Assembly: GCA_018650845.1 (NCBI GenBank)
Contig: JABIFF010000012.1
Location: 124,001-188,000 of the forward strand
From: Chloroflexota bacterium
Lineage (GTDB): Bacteria; Chloroflexota; Dehalococcoidia; Lucifugimonadales; Lucifugimonadaceae
Reading direction: 5' to 3'
DNA: 64,000 bases
This document shows, piece by piece, positions 51,987-60,826 of the stretch. Numbering within the stretch: the first letter of the stretch is position 1; every line of letters begins with the position of its first letter. Both the position numbers and the translations under genes were made by a program. Below the pieces are notes generated by a model that saw nothing but the letters and a program-made list of their open reading frames with translations, was not told the origin of the DNA and did not search any database.

Positions 51987-52783
51987 TTCTGGCGAATGCC
52001 GCCGTCGACATTTAGCGCTTGGCCTGTGATGGACCTTGCACGATCGGAAGCGAGGAATGCAACTGCCTTGCCTACGTCCTCAACAGTCTGCTCACGACCC
52101 AAAGGCACCGATTCAGCAACAGTTCGCTGGAATATCTGCCTAGGAGTAAGCCCGCTACTCTGTTGATCGGTTGAACTTCGCCATTCACCGATACTCTCCC
52201 ACAGCGGAGTCCAGATCAGTCCCGGGCAAACCGTGTTGACGTTTACTCCGTGCGGAGCCAGCTTGTATGCCCACGCCTGCGACACGTTTATTGCTGCCGC
52301 CTTGGATGCTCCATACGTGGCGAAGCCGGGTCGGCCACCTCGCCCTGCGATCGATGCGATGTTCACGATCTTTCCGTAACCGCGTTCAACCATGTAGCTT
52401 TCGACCGACTGCGTTGCGTTCACGATTCCGAAGACGTTTACATCGAACGTAGCTTGCCAGTCTTCGACTGTGGGAACTTTGCGAGTCGTGAAGCCAGGCG
52501 CACCACCTACCCCGGCGTTATTGACCAAGACATCCAGTTGCCCAAACTCTTCAATGGCAACTTCGACCATGTCATCGGTCGACCACTGTTGAGTTACATC
52601 GGTTTCGCAGAAATACGACTGTGTACCACCGGCTTTGATTTCGGCGACAACGTCACGAGCCGCATCCCCGTCCATATCGGCGATTACGACGTTTGATCCG
52701 CGTTGAGCGAGTTCCAGAGCGATACCGCGGCCAATGCCTCGGGCACCGCCGGTTACTACTGCTGTTTTTCCTTCAAAATCCAT
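51983..52783 (-). CDS. Short-chain dehydrogenase/reductase
   Basis: 266 residues, classical SDR: TGGARGIG cofactor loop (11-18), NNAGVGG, catalytic Ser in NIASIAGRGGRPG and YGASK. The aspartate after strand 2 (VIADMDGDAA) favours NAD(H). Its upstream neighbour is a close paralogue in the same orientation (31-bp gap). Substrate unknown; FabG-like annotation would be unsafe, as the true FabG lies at 56200. Confidence 0.9.
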   Translation of the reverse strand: MDFEGKTAVVTGGARGIGRGIALELAQRGSNVVIADMDGDAARDVVAEIKAGGTQSYFCETDVTQQWSTDDMVEVAIEEFGQLDVLVNNAGVGGAPGFTTRKVPTVEDWQATFDVNVFGIVNATQSVESYMVERGYGKIVNIASIAGRGGRPGFATYGASKAAAINVSQAWAYKLAPHGVNVNTVCPGLIWTPLWESIGEWRSSTDQQSSGLTPRQIFQRTVAESVPLGREQTVEDVGKAVAFLASDRARSITGQALNVDGGIRQN

Positions 52784-52814
52784 AAATATTTTGGCATCAG
52801 ACTAAGCACATGGC

Positions 52815-53615
52815 CTAGCGCATGAAGAAGCCACCATCCACGTTTAAGGCTTGGCCAGTGATGTTTTTGGCATCATCAGAAACGAAGAACGCCACAGTAT
52901 CGGCAATGTCTTCGGGAGTCTGTTCTTTTTGCATTGGAATGCGCTCGGCAATCATAGAGTCGAACACTTCACGCGGGTTCATGCCTTTAAACGCAGGATT
53001 GTCGTGAGCGTATCGATCGCCAACTTGCTCCCACATGGGAGTCCACAGCAAACCGGGGCAAATGGCGTTCACAGTGATATTGAAGCGAGCGAGTTCGAGT
53101 GCAGTCGATTGCGTAAGACTAATCACCGCTGCTTTTGAAGCCGAGTAGTGCGCAAGAGACGGTCGCCCTTCCCTACCGGCGATCGATGCGAGGTTCACGA
53201 TTCGGCCGGAACGCCGTTTAGTCATTTGCGGCTTGAATACAGAGGTCACATTCGACATGCCGATCACATTCACTTGGTAAGTCTGTTTCCAGTCTTCCTC
53301 AGTTGAGTGAGATCGAGATTGCCATCCTGCAGACCCGGCGACTCCGGCGTTGTTCACCAGAAAATCGGCTGAGCCCAAATTCTCGATAGTGGCTTGAGCT
53401 AATCCTTCGCACGCTGCAACATTTGTCACATCGGTAACGAATGTTGCTGAATTACCAGAAATATCTCGTACTTCAGCGGCGGTTTTCTCGGCAGCTTCTT
53501 CGTTGATATCGGCGATCATCACTGACGCGCCCTTGTCAGCTAATTTCAGCGCGATCGCCCTGCCGATGCCAGTTGCACCGCCGGTTACCACCGCCACTTG
53601 CCCTTTGAAATTCAC
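52815..53615 (-). CDS. Short-chain dehydrogenase/reductase (paralogue)
   Basis: 266 residues, TGGATGIG, NNAGVAGSAGW, NLASIAGREGRP and YSASK. It shares with the downstream SDR the same length, the SIAGR-GRP segment, NAICPGLLWTPMWE/NTVCPGLIWTPLWE and GQALNVDGG ending, indicating a tandem duplication. ADINEEAA after strand 2 suggests NAD(H). The two probably form one operon acting on related substrates. Confidence 0.9.
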   Translation of the reverse strand: MNFKGQVAVVTGGATGIGRAIALKLADKGASVMIADINEEAAEKTAAEVRDISGNSATFVTDVTNVAACEGLAQATIENLGSADFLVNNAGVAGSAGWQSRSHSTEEDWKQTYQVNVIGMSNVTSVFKPQMTKRRSGRIVNLASIAGREGRPSLAHYSASKAAVISLTQSTALELARFNITVNAICPGLLWTPMWEQVGDRYAHDNPAFKGMNPREVFDSMIAERIPMQKEQTPEDIADTVAFFVSDDAKNITGQALNVDGGFFMR

Positions 53616-53700
53616 TATCTACCGTGCTGTTTCAACTACTACCCGCACTAAGTTTCGGGTCGGGATTATACTTGGATACGATCGATTTCAATGCCCCCAC

Positions 53701-54117
53701 ATGGAGTGGAATGTGCAGGTTTGGTGCGCGAATGGACAGCAGAATTTGACCGTATCTCGGAAACAAGCCCTAGAACACGCCTACAAACTGGTCGAGAAAC
53801 CACGATCCCACCTCAGGGTCGAACTCAACCAGGATAAGAGTGGGGTAAGTGTCACCCACAAAGGGCGGGTACTAACTCGAGTATTCCTAAATCGAAGTGG
53901 AATGAACGCCGCCGTGGCCATTTCAGAAGCCATGGGAATCAAGCTGCCTTCGCTGGGTCAGAGCAACAGTGGATTAGTCTCAACCGGTCTGCTTTATCGA
54001 GTGTTCGCACTCTCGCAACTGGATTTCCGCAACTCCGCCTCATACGAGCTAGCGGCCGAGCTAGTCGATGAAGCAATTTCGATGCAGCGTGGCGGCAGCA
54101 CGACATCTGGCGTCTGA
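53701..54117 (+). CDS. Hypothetical protein
   Basis: 138 residues if started at ATG 53701; extending upstream would overlap the SDR start on the other strand. Mostly alpha/beta with VWCANGQQNLTVSRKQALEHAYKLV and a helical C-terminus (SASYELAAELVDEAISMQRGG). No signal or membrane segment. I recognise no family, and no good ribosome binding site is visible. Confidence 0.5.
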   Translation: MEWNVQVWCANGQQNLTVSRKQALEHAYKLVEKPRSHLRVELNQDKSGVSVTHKGRVLTRVFLNRSGMNAAVAISEAMGIKLPSLGQSNSGLVSTGLLYRVFALSQLDFRNSASYELAAELVDEAISMQRGGSTTSGV

Positions 54118-54248
54118 TACTTCTCGAATCGCCATATCTCCTCGATTTTCACGTCTGATTTTTTGCTCGAATGGCAGGGCAAATTTACAATGCGTGTATT
54201 AGTTCAACTACTACTGAACGTTAGCGGCCGATCCGCACGAGGAATTTA

Positions 54249-54662
54249 TTGGCAGATCCCCTGATTTCGACCGCTGTGGTTGGACACGAATTTGGACCGT
54301 ATGACGTCACCATTCCGACCGAACGGGCGAACGCATATGCAGCCGCTGTCGGTGGTGACGAATCACCCGACTATGGCGATTCTCTCGCTCCAATCATGGT
54401 CGTTGCTGCGGCCCTTACGGAACTCATCGAAGATCTAGGGCTTTTCTCCGGCGGATTGCAAACTGTTCATGCTGGACAGGAAGTCAGCTGGGCACGACAG
54501 GTCAAGATCGGCGAGAAGGTCGACGCGGTCGGCAAGCTAGCCGCTAACTCGGTTCGCAGAGGTAACCACTTCGCTACGGTTTCGGTTTCGTATAAGGATT
54601 CCACCGGCGAAGAGATCGGGACATCGTCTACAACGATCATAGTCAGCGGGGAGGCTTCCTAA
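54249..54662 (+). CDS. FAS1-like/MaoC N-terminal dehydratase subunit (HadA-like)
   Basis: 137-residue hotdog-fold protein (VVGHEFGPYDVTIPTERANAYAAAVGGDESP...VHAGQEVSWARQVKIGEKV) of the non-catalytic MaoC N-terminal type. It overlaps the catalytic MaoC gene by one base (TAATG), the arrangement of mycobacterial hadA-hadB. Known role of such pairs: (R)-3-hydroxyacyl-ACP dehydration in FASII. The genes plsX, fabG and fabL follow, so this is the likely dehydratase of this fatty acid cluster. Confidence 0.82.
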   Translation: MADPLISTAVVGHEFGPYDVTIPTERANAYAAAVGGDESPDYGDSLAPIMVVAAALTELIEDLGLFSGGLQTVHAGQEVSWARQVKIGEKVDAVGKLAANSVRRGNHFATVSVSYKDSTGEEIGTSSTTIIVSGEAS

Positions 54663-55069
54663 TGACCTCCAAATCAGTTGGTGACGCGCTAGCCGGATTC
54701 GAACGACAGATCACCCAAGATCGAGTCGACGCCTACGCTGAAGCATCGGGCGACCACAATCCGATTCACCTCGACGAGTCGTATGCATCTACAACGCAGT
54801 TCGGCACTCGCATCGCTCATGGCATGCTGAGTCTGGCGCTGGTTACAGAAATGCTTGCGACCAATTTTCCAAATACATGGCATGCTGGCGGCAAACTGAA
54901 GGTTCGATTCAGTGCGCCAGTGTTCCCGGGCGAAACAGTTGTGACGTACGGGGAAGTGACTGCGATCAACGAATCTGAGGACGGATTGATCGCAACTTGC
55001 ACGATTGGGTGCAAAAAGCCCGATGGGACGGACGCAGTTGCCGGGCGAGCAACCGTGCCATTGGAATAA
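54662..55069 (+). CDS. MaoC-type 3-hydroxyacyl dehydratase (HadB-like)
   Basis: 135 residues with the catalytic R-hydratase motif YAEASGDHNPIHLDESYASTTQFGTRIAHGML (Asp and His of the D-x4-H dyad) and KVRFSAPVFPGETVVTYGEV. It pairs with the HadA-like protein to form one active dehydratase. Its place before plsX/fabG/fabL points to fatty acid synthesis rather than beta-oxidation, though MaoC proteins serve both. Confidence 0.88.
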   Translation: MTSKSVGDALAGFERQITQDRVDAYAEASGDHNPIHLDESYASTTQFGTRIAHGMLSLALVTEMLATNFPNTWHAGGKLKVRFSAPVFPGETVVTYGEVTAINESEDGLIATCTIGCKKPDGTDAVAGRATVPLE

Positions 55070-55124
55070 AATGAACTACCGCTTCCACCCTCTTTTGGCG
55101 TGGATCAGTAATACGGATTAGATA

Positions 55125-56138
55125 ATGACGGGAATTCCCGAAGGCATAGTTCCAATAGCTCTCGATGCGATGGGTGGCGATCACGGCCCATCGGTGACCG
55201 TGCCTGCCGCATTACAGGCCATCGGCAAAGGCGGCGTTGCTGTCGCACTTGTTGGCGATGCTGAAGCTATTCAGACTGAGCTAGACAAATATGACACGCC
55301 AGCCAAGCAGCTAGTGCAAGTTGTTCCTGCCGATGGAGTTGTCGAAGAAGGCGAAAGCCCAGCACGGGCATTCCGTTCAAAGCCGAACGCTTCGATCTTC
55401 GTATCTGCCGGTGCAGTGAAGATGGGCAAAGCCGCCGGGTTCGTGAGCATGGGCTCGACTGGCGCTTCTATCGCAGCCGCAACGGTTGTTTACGGCACGC
55501 TCGACGGTATCGATCGTGGAGCACTTGGTGGTCCTGTTGTTGGCTATGCGCCAAACACCGTAATTATTGATCTTGGCACCAACGTCGATACTCGCCCCGG
55601 ATTGCTCGTCGATTTCGCAGCACTCGGCAACGTAATGTCGAAACTTATTTACAAGAACGAAAATCCACGAGTTGCGCTGCTCAGTGTTGGATCGGAAGAA
55701 GGAAAAGGTAACGCTCTCGTCAAAGAGACGACCGACCTCCTGAATTCGACCGACCTCAACTTCATCGGCAACATCGAACCTAACGATCTACCTGAAGGTA
55801 AAGCCGAAGTAGTTCTGTGCGATGGATTCGTTGGTAACGTTATTCTCAAACTCACCGAGGGGCTTGGCGATGCGATCGTAAGCCATGTCAAAGAAGTTCT
55901 TGGTGAAACTGACGAAAGTAAAAAGCTTTCTCAGGAAATTTTCGAACGCATGAATATTCTTGAAGCGTTCGGTGGCGGACCTCTCCTCGGAGTAAACGGT
56001 CTCGCAATAGTCGGGCACGGAGCGTCTGGGGTGAATGCAGTAGCAAACGCCGTCGGAACAGCTAAATTCGTGGTCGAAACCGGATTGATCGAAGCCCAAC
56101 AGGCTGAACTCGACAGAATTAGGGCCGAAGTAAATTAA
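55125..56138 (+). CDS. plsX: Phosphate acyltransferase PlsX
   Basis: 337 residues: PIALDAMGGDHGPSVTVPAALQAI, VSMGSTGASIAAATVVYG, VALLSVGSEEGKGNALVKET, LCDGFVGNVILKLTEG and GGGPLLGVNGLAIVGHGASG are family signatures. Known role: converts acyl-ACP to acyl-phosphate for phosphatidic acid synthesis by PlsY. Often linked to fab genes, as here. A CTGGGC/GCCCAG hairpin lies in the 61-bp gap to fabG. Confidence 0.96.
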   Translation: MTGIPEGIVPIALDAMGGDHGPSVTVPAALQAIGKGGVAVALVGDAEAIQTELDKYDTPAKQLVQVVPADGVVEEGESPARAFRSKPNASIFVSAGAVKMGKAAGFVSMGSTGASIAAATVVYGTLDGIDRGALGGPVVGYAPNTVIIDLGTNVDTRPGLLVDFAALGNVMSKLIYKNENPRVALLSVGSEEGKGNALVKETTDLLNSTDLNFIGNIEPNDLPEGKAEVVLCDGFVGNVILKLTEGLGDAIVSHVKEVLGETDESKKLSQEIFERMNILEAFGGGPLLGVNGLAIVGHGASGVNAVANAVGTAKFVVETGLIEAQQAELDRIRAEVN

Positions 56139-56199
56139 CAGCACTGGGCAGTTCGCCCAGAGCACATAGTGATGAACGACACAAGGTGAGGGTCATATA

Positions 56200-56946
56200 T
56201 TGAGCGGCAATACGCCAAGAAGTGCTCTAGTAACTGGTGGATCTCGCGGAATCGGACGGGCCACAGCGCTCCGGCTAGCCGCGAACGGACATCGAGTTGC
56301 TGTGAACTACAACACTCACCCTGAAGAAGCTGAAGCCGTGGTCGAAGAAATCCGATCCGCAGGTGGAATCGCTATTGCTGTCGGTGGAAACGTAGCTGAA
56401 AAAGAATCAGCCGTTGCCATGATCGACCAGGCTGTTGAAGCACATGGTCCGATCGAAATTTTGATCAACAACGCCGGAGTCATCAACGACTCCCTGCTCA
56501 TGCGAATGAAGGACGAACAGTTCGAGTACACCATGAAGGTGAACATGTTCGGCACCTACTACTGCACCCACAAGGTAATTCCCGGAATGGTAAAAGGGCG
56601 CTGGGGTCGAATCGTAAACATCTCGTCCGTGGTGGGCATGCGCGGCAACATCGGGCAGTCGAACTACTCAGCTTCTAAGGCTGCGGTATTCGGCTTCACG
56701 CAGTCGATTGCTAAAGAAGTGGCAACTCGAGGAATCACAGCCAACGTTGTGGCTCCCGGGTACATCACCACTGCTACATCGGCTGATATTTCCGACAAGC
56801 AGCGCGACACAGTGCTGACTTGGATTCCACAGGGACGATTTGGTGAGCCCGACGAAGTGGCGCCAACTATCGTGTTCCTAACGACTGACGAAGCGCAGTA
56901 CATCACTGGCGACATCATCCGCGTCGATGGCGGAATGGCCATCTAG
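56200..56946 (+). CDS. fabG: 3-oxoacyl-ACP reductase
   Basis: 248-residue SDR from a TTG start with AAGGTGAGG upstream. TGGSRGIG, NNAGVINDSLLMRM (typical of FabG), NISSVVGMRGNIGQSNYSASK and YITGDIIRVDGGMAI. It reduces 3-oxoacyl-ACP with NADPH in FASII. Adjacent FabL and the MaoC pair complete the elongation cycle except for the condensing enzyme. Confidence 0.94.
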   Translation: MSGNTPRSALVTGGSRGIGRATALRLAANGHRVAVNYNTHPEEAEAVVEEIRSAGGIAIAVGGNVAEKESAVAMIDQAVEAHGPIEILINNAGVINDSLLMRMKDEQFEYTMKVNMFGTYYCTHKVIPGMVKGRWGRIVNISSVVGMRGNIGQSNYSASKAAVFGFTQSIAKEVATRGITANVVAPGYITTATSADISDKQRDTVLTWIPQGRFGEPDEVAPTIVFLTTDEAQYITGDIIRVDGGMAI

Positions 56947-56952
56947 GTCTGA

Positions 56953-57729
56953 GTGCACACTTTGAGTAACTCAAGCAACGATCTGTCCGGCAAAATCGCA
57001 CTGGTTACGGGCGGCTCGCGCGGAATCGGCAAAGCTATCGCCACCGAGCTTGGCGGGCGCGGTGCGACGGTGATCATCAACTACCTCAAGAATCACTCCG
57101 CTGCCCAAGCGACAGTAGATGAACTGGAGGCTGCTGGTATTACAGCGACACGTATCAAAGCGCACGTTGGTGACGAAGCAGCTGTTGAATCTCTTGTAGG
57201 CAAGATAGAAAAAGAGTTCGGTCGACTCGATATTCTCGTGAACAACGCCGCATCTGGAGTGATGCGCCCCGCAGCTGAGCTTTCGGCGAAGCACTGGGAC
57301 TGGACGCTGGATATCAACGCACGTGGGCCGTGGATGCTTGCAGTCGCCGCTTCTCGGCTAATGCCAGAAGGTAGCCGCATCATCAATCTTTCTAGTCCCG
57401 GTTCTACTCGAGTGCTTCCGGCTTATTTCGCGGTTGGTGTTTCGAAGGCTGCCATCGAGGCAGTGACTCGCTATCTGGCAGTTGAGCTTGGCCCCAAAGG
57501 CATCGCAGTGAACACGGTTTCGGCTGGGTTTGTGATGACCGATGCGATCGACGCGTTTCCAGATGAGCTTGGAGTTAAAGACATAGCTTCTCGCCCAACA
57601 CCGGCAGGACGGGTTATCTTCCCGGAGGATGTAGCCAAGGTTGTTGCGATGATGTGCGGTGCCGACTCGGAAATGATCCGTGGTCAGGTGATCATGGTCG
57701 ATGGCGGCGAAACGCTGCGGCACCAGTAG
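56953..57729 (+). CDS. fabL: Enoyl-ACP reductase III, FabL type
   Basis: 258 residues (GTG 56953; TTG 56962 is an alternative start). An SDR in which the catalytic pair is Y158-x6-K165 (YFAVGVSK), the spacing of FabL, instead of the usual Y-x3-K. The block VNNAASGVMRPAAELSAKHWDWTLDINA is diagnostic of FabL. The cofactor loop TGGSRGIGK indicates NADPH use. It performs the last step of the fatty acid elongation cycle and is usually insensitive to FabI inhibitors of the triclosan type. Follows fabG by 6 bp. Confidence 0.92.
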   Translation: MHTLSNSSNDLSGKIALVTGGSRGIGKAIATELGGRGATVIINYLKNHSAAQATVDELEAAGITATRIKAHVGDEAAVESLVGKIEKEFGRLDILVNNAASGVMRPAAELSAKHWDWTLDINARGPWMLAVAASRLMPEGSRIINLSSPGSTRVLPAYFAVGVSKAAIEAVTRYLAVELGPKGIAVNTVSAGFVMTDAIDAFPDELGVKDIASRPTPAGRVIFPEDVAKVVAMMCGADSEMIRGQVIMVDGGETLRHQ

Positions 57730-57747
57730 TTCTTCTTTGACTGGGCA

Positions 57748-57764
57748 GTTCTTGCCGTAAGAAC
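57748..57764. terminator. Short hairpin between convergent fabL and ygfZ genes
   Basis: GTTCTT (57748-57753) and AAGAAC (57759-57764) pair around GCCGT. It is short and lacks a T-tract, so it is only a weak terminator candidate. Confidence 0.3.
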
Positions 57765-57772
57765 GCCGGAAT

Positions 57773-58741
57773 TTATCGAACGGTTGCTTCTATTCCACCG
57801 GCATCGAGCACGGTCGCAGAGTCTAAGAATGCTTTGCGAACCAGTGCAAGACTCAGGAACTCGCCTGACTCAGTCTGCAATGCAGATGCACTCGTAACCA
57901 CTCCCGCTGGTTTGCCATCGTTCGTCAGTTTCACGCCTTCTTCAAGCGGCATTTCTGACTTCAGCACTTTCACGTTTCGCTGAACCTTGTCGTAGGCGTC
58001 GAGACGAGCGATGACTTCCTGCCCGACGTAGCAACCTTTGTCCCAATCGATCAAATCGAGAAGTCCAGCTTCTATAGGGTTCGAATGCTCACCGTATTCC
58101 TTGTCGGATCCGGGGATTTCGTTGTCGATTCGGAATAGTTCGAAATTGGCGGAGTCGATCTCAGCAGCACCGGCGGCAGTGATCATGCCCAGTATCATCG
58201 GAAGATTCTCGTTCTTGAAGATGATGTCGACCCACTCGTTTCCGCGTGATGAATCAGAAATGAGTTCAACGAGATCGTCTCCCAGTGAATAGATCGTGGA
58301 GATATCAACTTCAACGCTTATCTCGAACACGGAACTAGCAGTCTTCAGAGCATTCGGCCCCACAAGAGAAATACGAGTGTGGGAAGCAGACATATCGCTT
58401 AGCTCTGCATCTTCGATAATCGTGAAGTAGTCGATCGCTGAGATGAGACGTTCCGAATTTGGCGAATCCGAAACCAGCAGCAGATCATGCTCTGGTTCCA
58501 AAGTATTGGCGACGAGGAAAACGTCGACAACCCTGCCCTTGTCAGAAGTTAGCGCGGTGCGGCGAGAGTGACCGGGCTTTACGCTAAGAAGATCTTTGGT
58601 CGTTAGCCGGTGAAGCAGATCGAGTGCATCAGGCCCCTTGTGCGAAACGATAGTCGCAGCATCCCAAACGAATACTCCGCAACTATTGGCGAGCGCGTCT
58701 AGCTGAGATTGATCTGCTTTGATTGAAATAACGGGCTGCAA
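57773..58741 (-). CDS. ygfZ: Folate-binding iron-sulfur assembly protein YgfZ/GcvT-like
   Basis: 322 residues of the GcvT-like fold with the YgfZ/IBA57 signature K-G-C-Y-x-G-Q-E in WDKGCYVGQEVIARL. Known role: helps A-type carriers build or repair 4Fe-4S clusters in certain enzymes. The gene directly upstream on the same strand (47-bp gap) encodes an A-type carrier, a strong functional match. True GcvT is longer (~360 aa) and lacks this cysteine motif. Confidence 0.9.
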   Translation of the reverse strand: MQPVISIKADQSQLDALANSCGVFVWDAATIVSHKGPDALDLLHRLTTKDLLSVKPGHSRRTALTSDKGRVVDVFLVANTLEPEHDLLLVSDSPNSERLISAIDYFTIIEDAELSDMSASHTRISLVGPNALKTASSVFEISVEVDISTIYSLGDDLVELISDSSRGNEWVDIIFKNENLPMILGMITAAGAAEIDSANFELFRIDNEIPGSDKEYGEHSNPIEAGLLDLIDWDKGCYVGQEVIARLDAYDKVQRNVKVLKSEMPLEEGVKLTNDGKPAGVVTSASALQTESGEFLSLALVRKAFLDSATVLDAGGIEATVR

Positions 58742-58788
58742 GTGTTCTACCTAAATAAGATTCAGGCCGAGAAATGGCGGTGATGAGC

Positions 58789-59148
58789 CTAAACGGAGAA
58801 CGACGTGCCGCAGCCGCAGGTTTTAGCAGCGTTGGGGTTCGAGAACTCGAAGCCCTTGCCGTTCAGACCATCGGAAAAATCGAGAACGGTTCCCGCAAGA
58901 AATACGAAAGCTTTCTTTGGAACGTAAACCTCGACGCCGTGCTGCAAGATGACCTTGTCGGAATCTTCAGCACCTTCGACGATATCGAGAACGTACGTTA
59001 GACCAGAACAACCGCCGCCCTTCACTGCGACTTTCAGGCCGAATTTCTCCATGCCTTTGTCTGCAGCAAATTTTCTAACTTTTTCTGCCGCTTTTTCAGT
59101 GATCGCAATAGTGTTTATTGGGACTGAGCGTTCCGGAGCCATCGTCAT
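58789..59148 (-). CDS. A-type iron-sulfur carrier (IscA/ErpA/SufA family)
   Basis: I use ATG 59148 (119 aa); ATG 59142 is an alternative, while a longer frame to 59250 adds unrelated residues. INTIAITEKAAEKVRKFAADKG, GGGCSGLTYVLDIV and the C-terminal CGCGTSFSV give the three conserved cysteines that carry Fe-S clusters. It is transcribed with ygfZ. Target enzymes in this window could include ActB2. Confidence 0.93.
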   Translation of the reverse strand: MTMAPERSVPINTIAITEKAAEKVRKFAADKGMEKFGLKVAVKGGGCSGLTYVLDIVEGAEDSDKVILQHGVEVYVPKKAFVFLAGTVLDFSDGLNGKGFEFSNPNAAKTCGCGTSFSV

Positions 59149-59215
59149 CGATCTACACCTACTGTAGTAGTTCTGAGTTCTACCTACACAATACGCTCTA
59201 TTCTCGCGTGGAAAA

Positions 59216-59245
59216 GACTTTCGCGCAAAATATTCGCGTAAAGTC
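59216..59245. promoter_or_regulatory. Inverted repeat between the Fe-S carrier and hisH genes
   Basis: GACTTTCGCG (59216-59225) and CGCGTAAAGTC (59235-59245) are inverted around 9 bp, with one extra T in the right arm. It lies in the ~200-bp divergent intergenic region. It could be an operator for the iron-sulfur genes or hisH, or part of a leader; no regulator can be named. Confidence 0.35.
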
Positions 59246-59345
59246 CTCATGAGAACTTATTTTGCAGAGTTTTGACGAATTTAGAACTACAATTGATGCT
59301 TCGTGCAAAATCGAAGCCAGCAAAGATTCGCAGCAGATCATATAA

Positions 59346-60020
59346 ATGACTGAAAATTCCAACAAACCTCGCATCGTCGTACTCAATACTCGTGCAGCAA
59401 ACGTGCACAGCGTTGAGAAGGCGCTACGAAAAGTTGGAGCCGATCCTATCGTAACTAGCGATCCTGCCGAATTAGCTTCGGCCGACGCAGCGGTTCTACC
59501 AGGCGTCGGAGCAAGCGATGCCGTGATGAACGCACTCAACACTCTCGAAATGTCGGAGCCAGTAAAAGAGTTTGCTGCTTCGGGGAAACCGCTTTTATGC
59601 GTGTGCGTAGGCTTGCAGGTTCTATTCGATAGCTCTGAAGAGGGCGAACTCCCCGGCCTAGGTTTGGTCGATGGAAATGTGCAGTTGATACCCACCGGCA
59701 TGACCGACGAGCTCGGTTCTGCGATGAAGGTTCCGCACATGGGGTGGAACGAAGTCACTTTCGCAGGTGATGAAACCGACCGAAACCCCATGTTCAAAGG
59801 CATCCCGCAGGGTTCACACTTTTACTTTGTGCACTCGTACCGCTGCGTACCCGATCAGAAGGCTGAAGTAGCTGCTACCGCCAACTACGGTGTCGAGATT
59901 TGTGCAGCAGTAGCACGCGGTAACGTTGTCGGAACTCAGTTTCACCCGGAAAAAAGTGGTGAAGTTGGACTTCAGATCTATAAAAACTTTCTCGACCTAG
60001 CTTCGGCTCAATCTAAATAA
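59346..60020 (+). CDS. hisH: Imidazole glycerol phosphate synthase, glutaminase subunit
   Basis: 224-residue class I glutamine amidotransferase. Nucleophile C87 in KPLLCVCVGLQVLF, with the second half of the triad in VVGTQFHPEKSG (His, Glu). It supplies ammonia to HisF. Where most HisH proteins have GICLGMQ this one has CVCVGLQ, a mild variation. Starts the his gene group; hisA follows after 37 bp. Confidence 0.95.
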   Translation: MTENSNKPRIVVLNTRAANVHSVEKALRKVGADPIVTSDPAELASADAAVLPGVGASDAVMNALNTLEMSEPVKEFAASGKPLLCVCVGLQVLFDSSEEGELPGLGLVDGNVQLIPTGMTDELGSAMKVPHMGWNEVTFAGDETDRNPMFKGIPQGSHFYFVHSYRCVPDQKAEVAATANYGVEICAAVARGNVVGTQFHPEKSGEVGLQIYKNFLDLASAQSK

Positions 60021-60057
60021 ACGAATCTACAGAACTCAGAGCTTCCTAAACATCCAC

Positions 60058-60792
60058 ATGGACATCTTCCCAGCAATCGATCTAAGAAACGGACACTGCG
60101 TTCGCCTGCACCAAGGCGACTACGCAAAGGAAACCGTGTTCGATGACGATCCGGCCGCAGTCGCAAAACGCTGGGTTGATCAGGGTGCTCGCAAGATGCA
60201 CGTTGTCGATCTCGATGGCGCCCGTGATGGCGTTCGAGCCAACGCCGACGCTGTTGCAGCAATTGTCGAAGCTATCGACATCCCAGTTCAGCTCGGTGGT
60301 GGTGTACGAGACGCAGCTGAGGCACGTCGACTAATCGACATGGGTGTTGATCGTGTAATCATCGGAACGGCTGCCATAGAAGCGCCTGACGAAGTTCAAA
60401 AGGCAGTCGAAGATGTCGGCGCCGAGCACGTGATCGTGGGAGTCGATGCCAAAGACGGCATGGTCCAGACCCGCGGCTGGCTCGAAGACTCGGATGTGAC
60501 CGCTATCGACCTTGCCCGACAGATGGTGGAACGGGGTGTTAGACGGTTTATCTACACGGATACCAGTCGAGATGGCACTTTGACCCACCCAAACTTCGAC
60601 GCAGTTGCCGAACTTAGCGACAACCTGCGATATCCTATTATTGTGGCTGGTGGAATTGCGTCCATAGATGACCTCGTCGGATTGGCGAAGTTGGGTGTGG
60701 AAGGTGCAATATCAGGCATGGCTATTTATTCAGGTGCGCTTGATCTCAAGAGTGCCATTGAAACGATCGACGAAATGACGACCGCTGGTTAA
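60058..60792 (+). CDS. hisA: Phosphoribosylformimino-5-aminoimidazole carboxamide ribotide isomerase
   Basis: 244-residue half-barrel-duplicated TIM barrel: MDIFPAIDLRNGHCVRL (catalytic D8), IQLGGGVRD-like VQLGGGVRDAAEA, YTDTSRDGTLTHPN (second catalytic Asp) and IVAGGIASIDDL. It catalyses the fourth committed step of histidine synthesis. Confidence 0.97.
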   Translation: MDIFPAIDLRNGHCVRLHQGDYAKETVFDDDPAAVAKRWVDQGARKMHVVDLDGARDGVRANADAVAAIVEAIDIPVQLGGGVRDAAEARRLIDMGVDRVIIGTAAIEAPDEVQKAVEDVGAEHVIVGVDAKDGMVQTRGWLEDSDVTAIDLARQMVERGVRRFIYTDTSRDGTLTHPNFDAVAELSDNLRYPIIVAGGIASIDDLVGLAKLGVEGAISGMAIYSGALDLKSAIETIDEMTTAG

Positions 60793-60826
60793 TTACCAGT
60801 GGCTACCGTGAACGGAACAGACACGA

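Noticed and set aside
53503-53700. N-terminal extension of the hypothetical protein at 53701
   Set aside because: The extension is antisense to the start of the SDR gene and low in protein character; a start at 53701 avoids this overlap.
59198-59803. 201-codon minus-strand ORF opposite hisH
   Set aside because: Ser/Thr/Pro-rich antisense frame covering the hisH coding region, with no recognisable domain.
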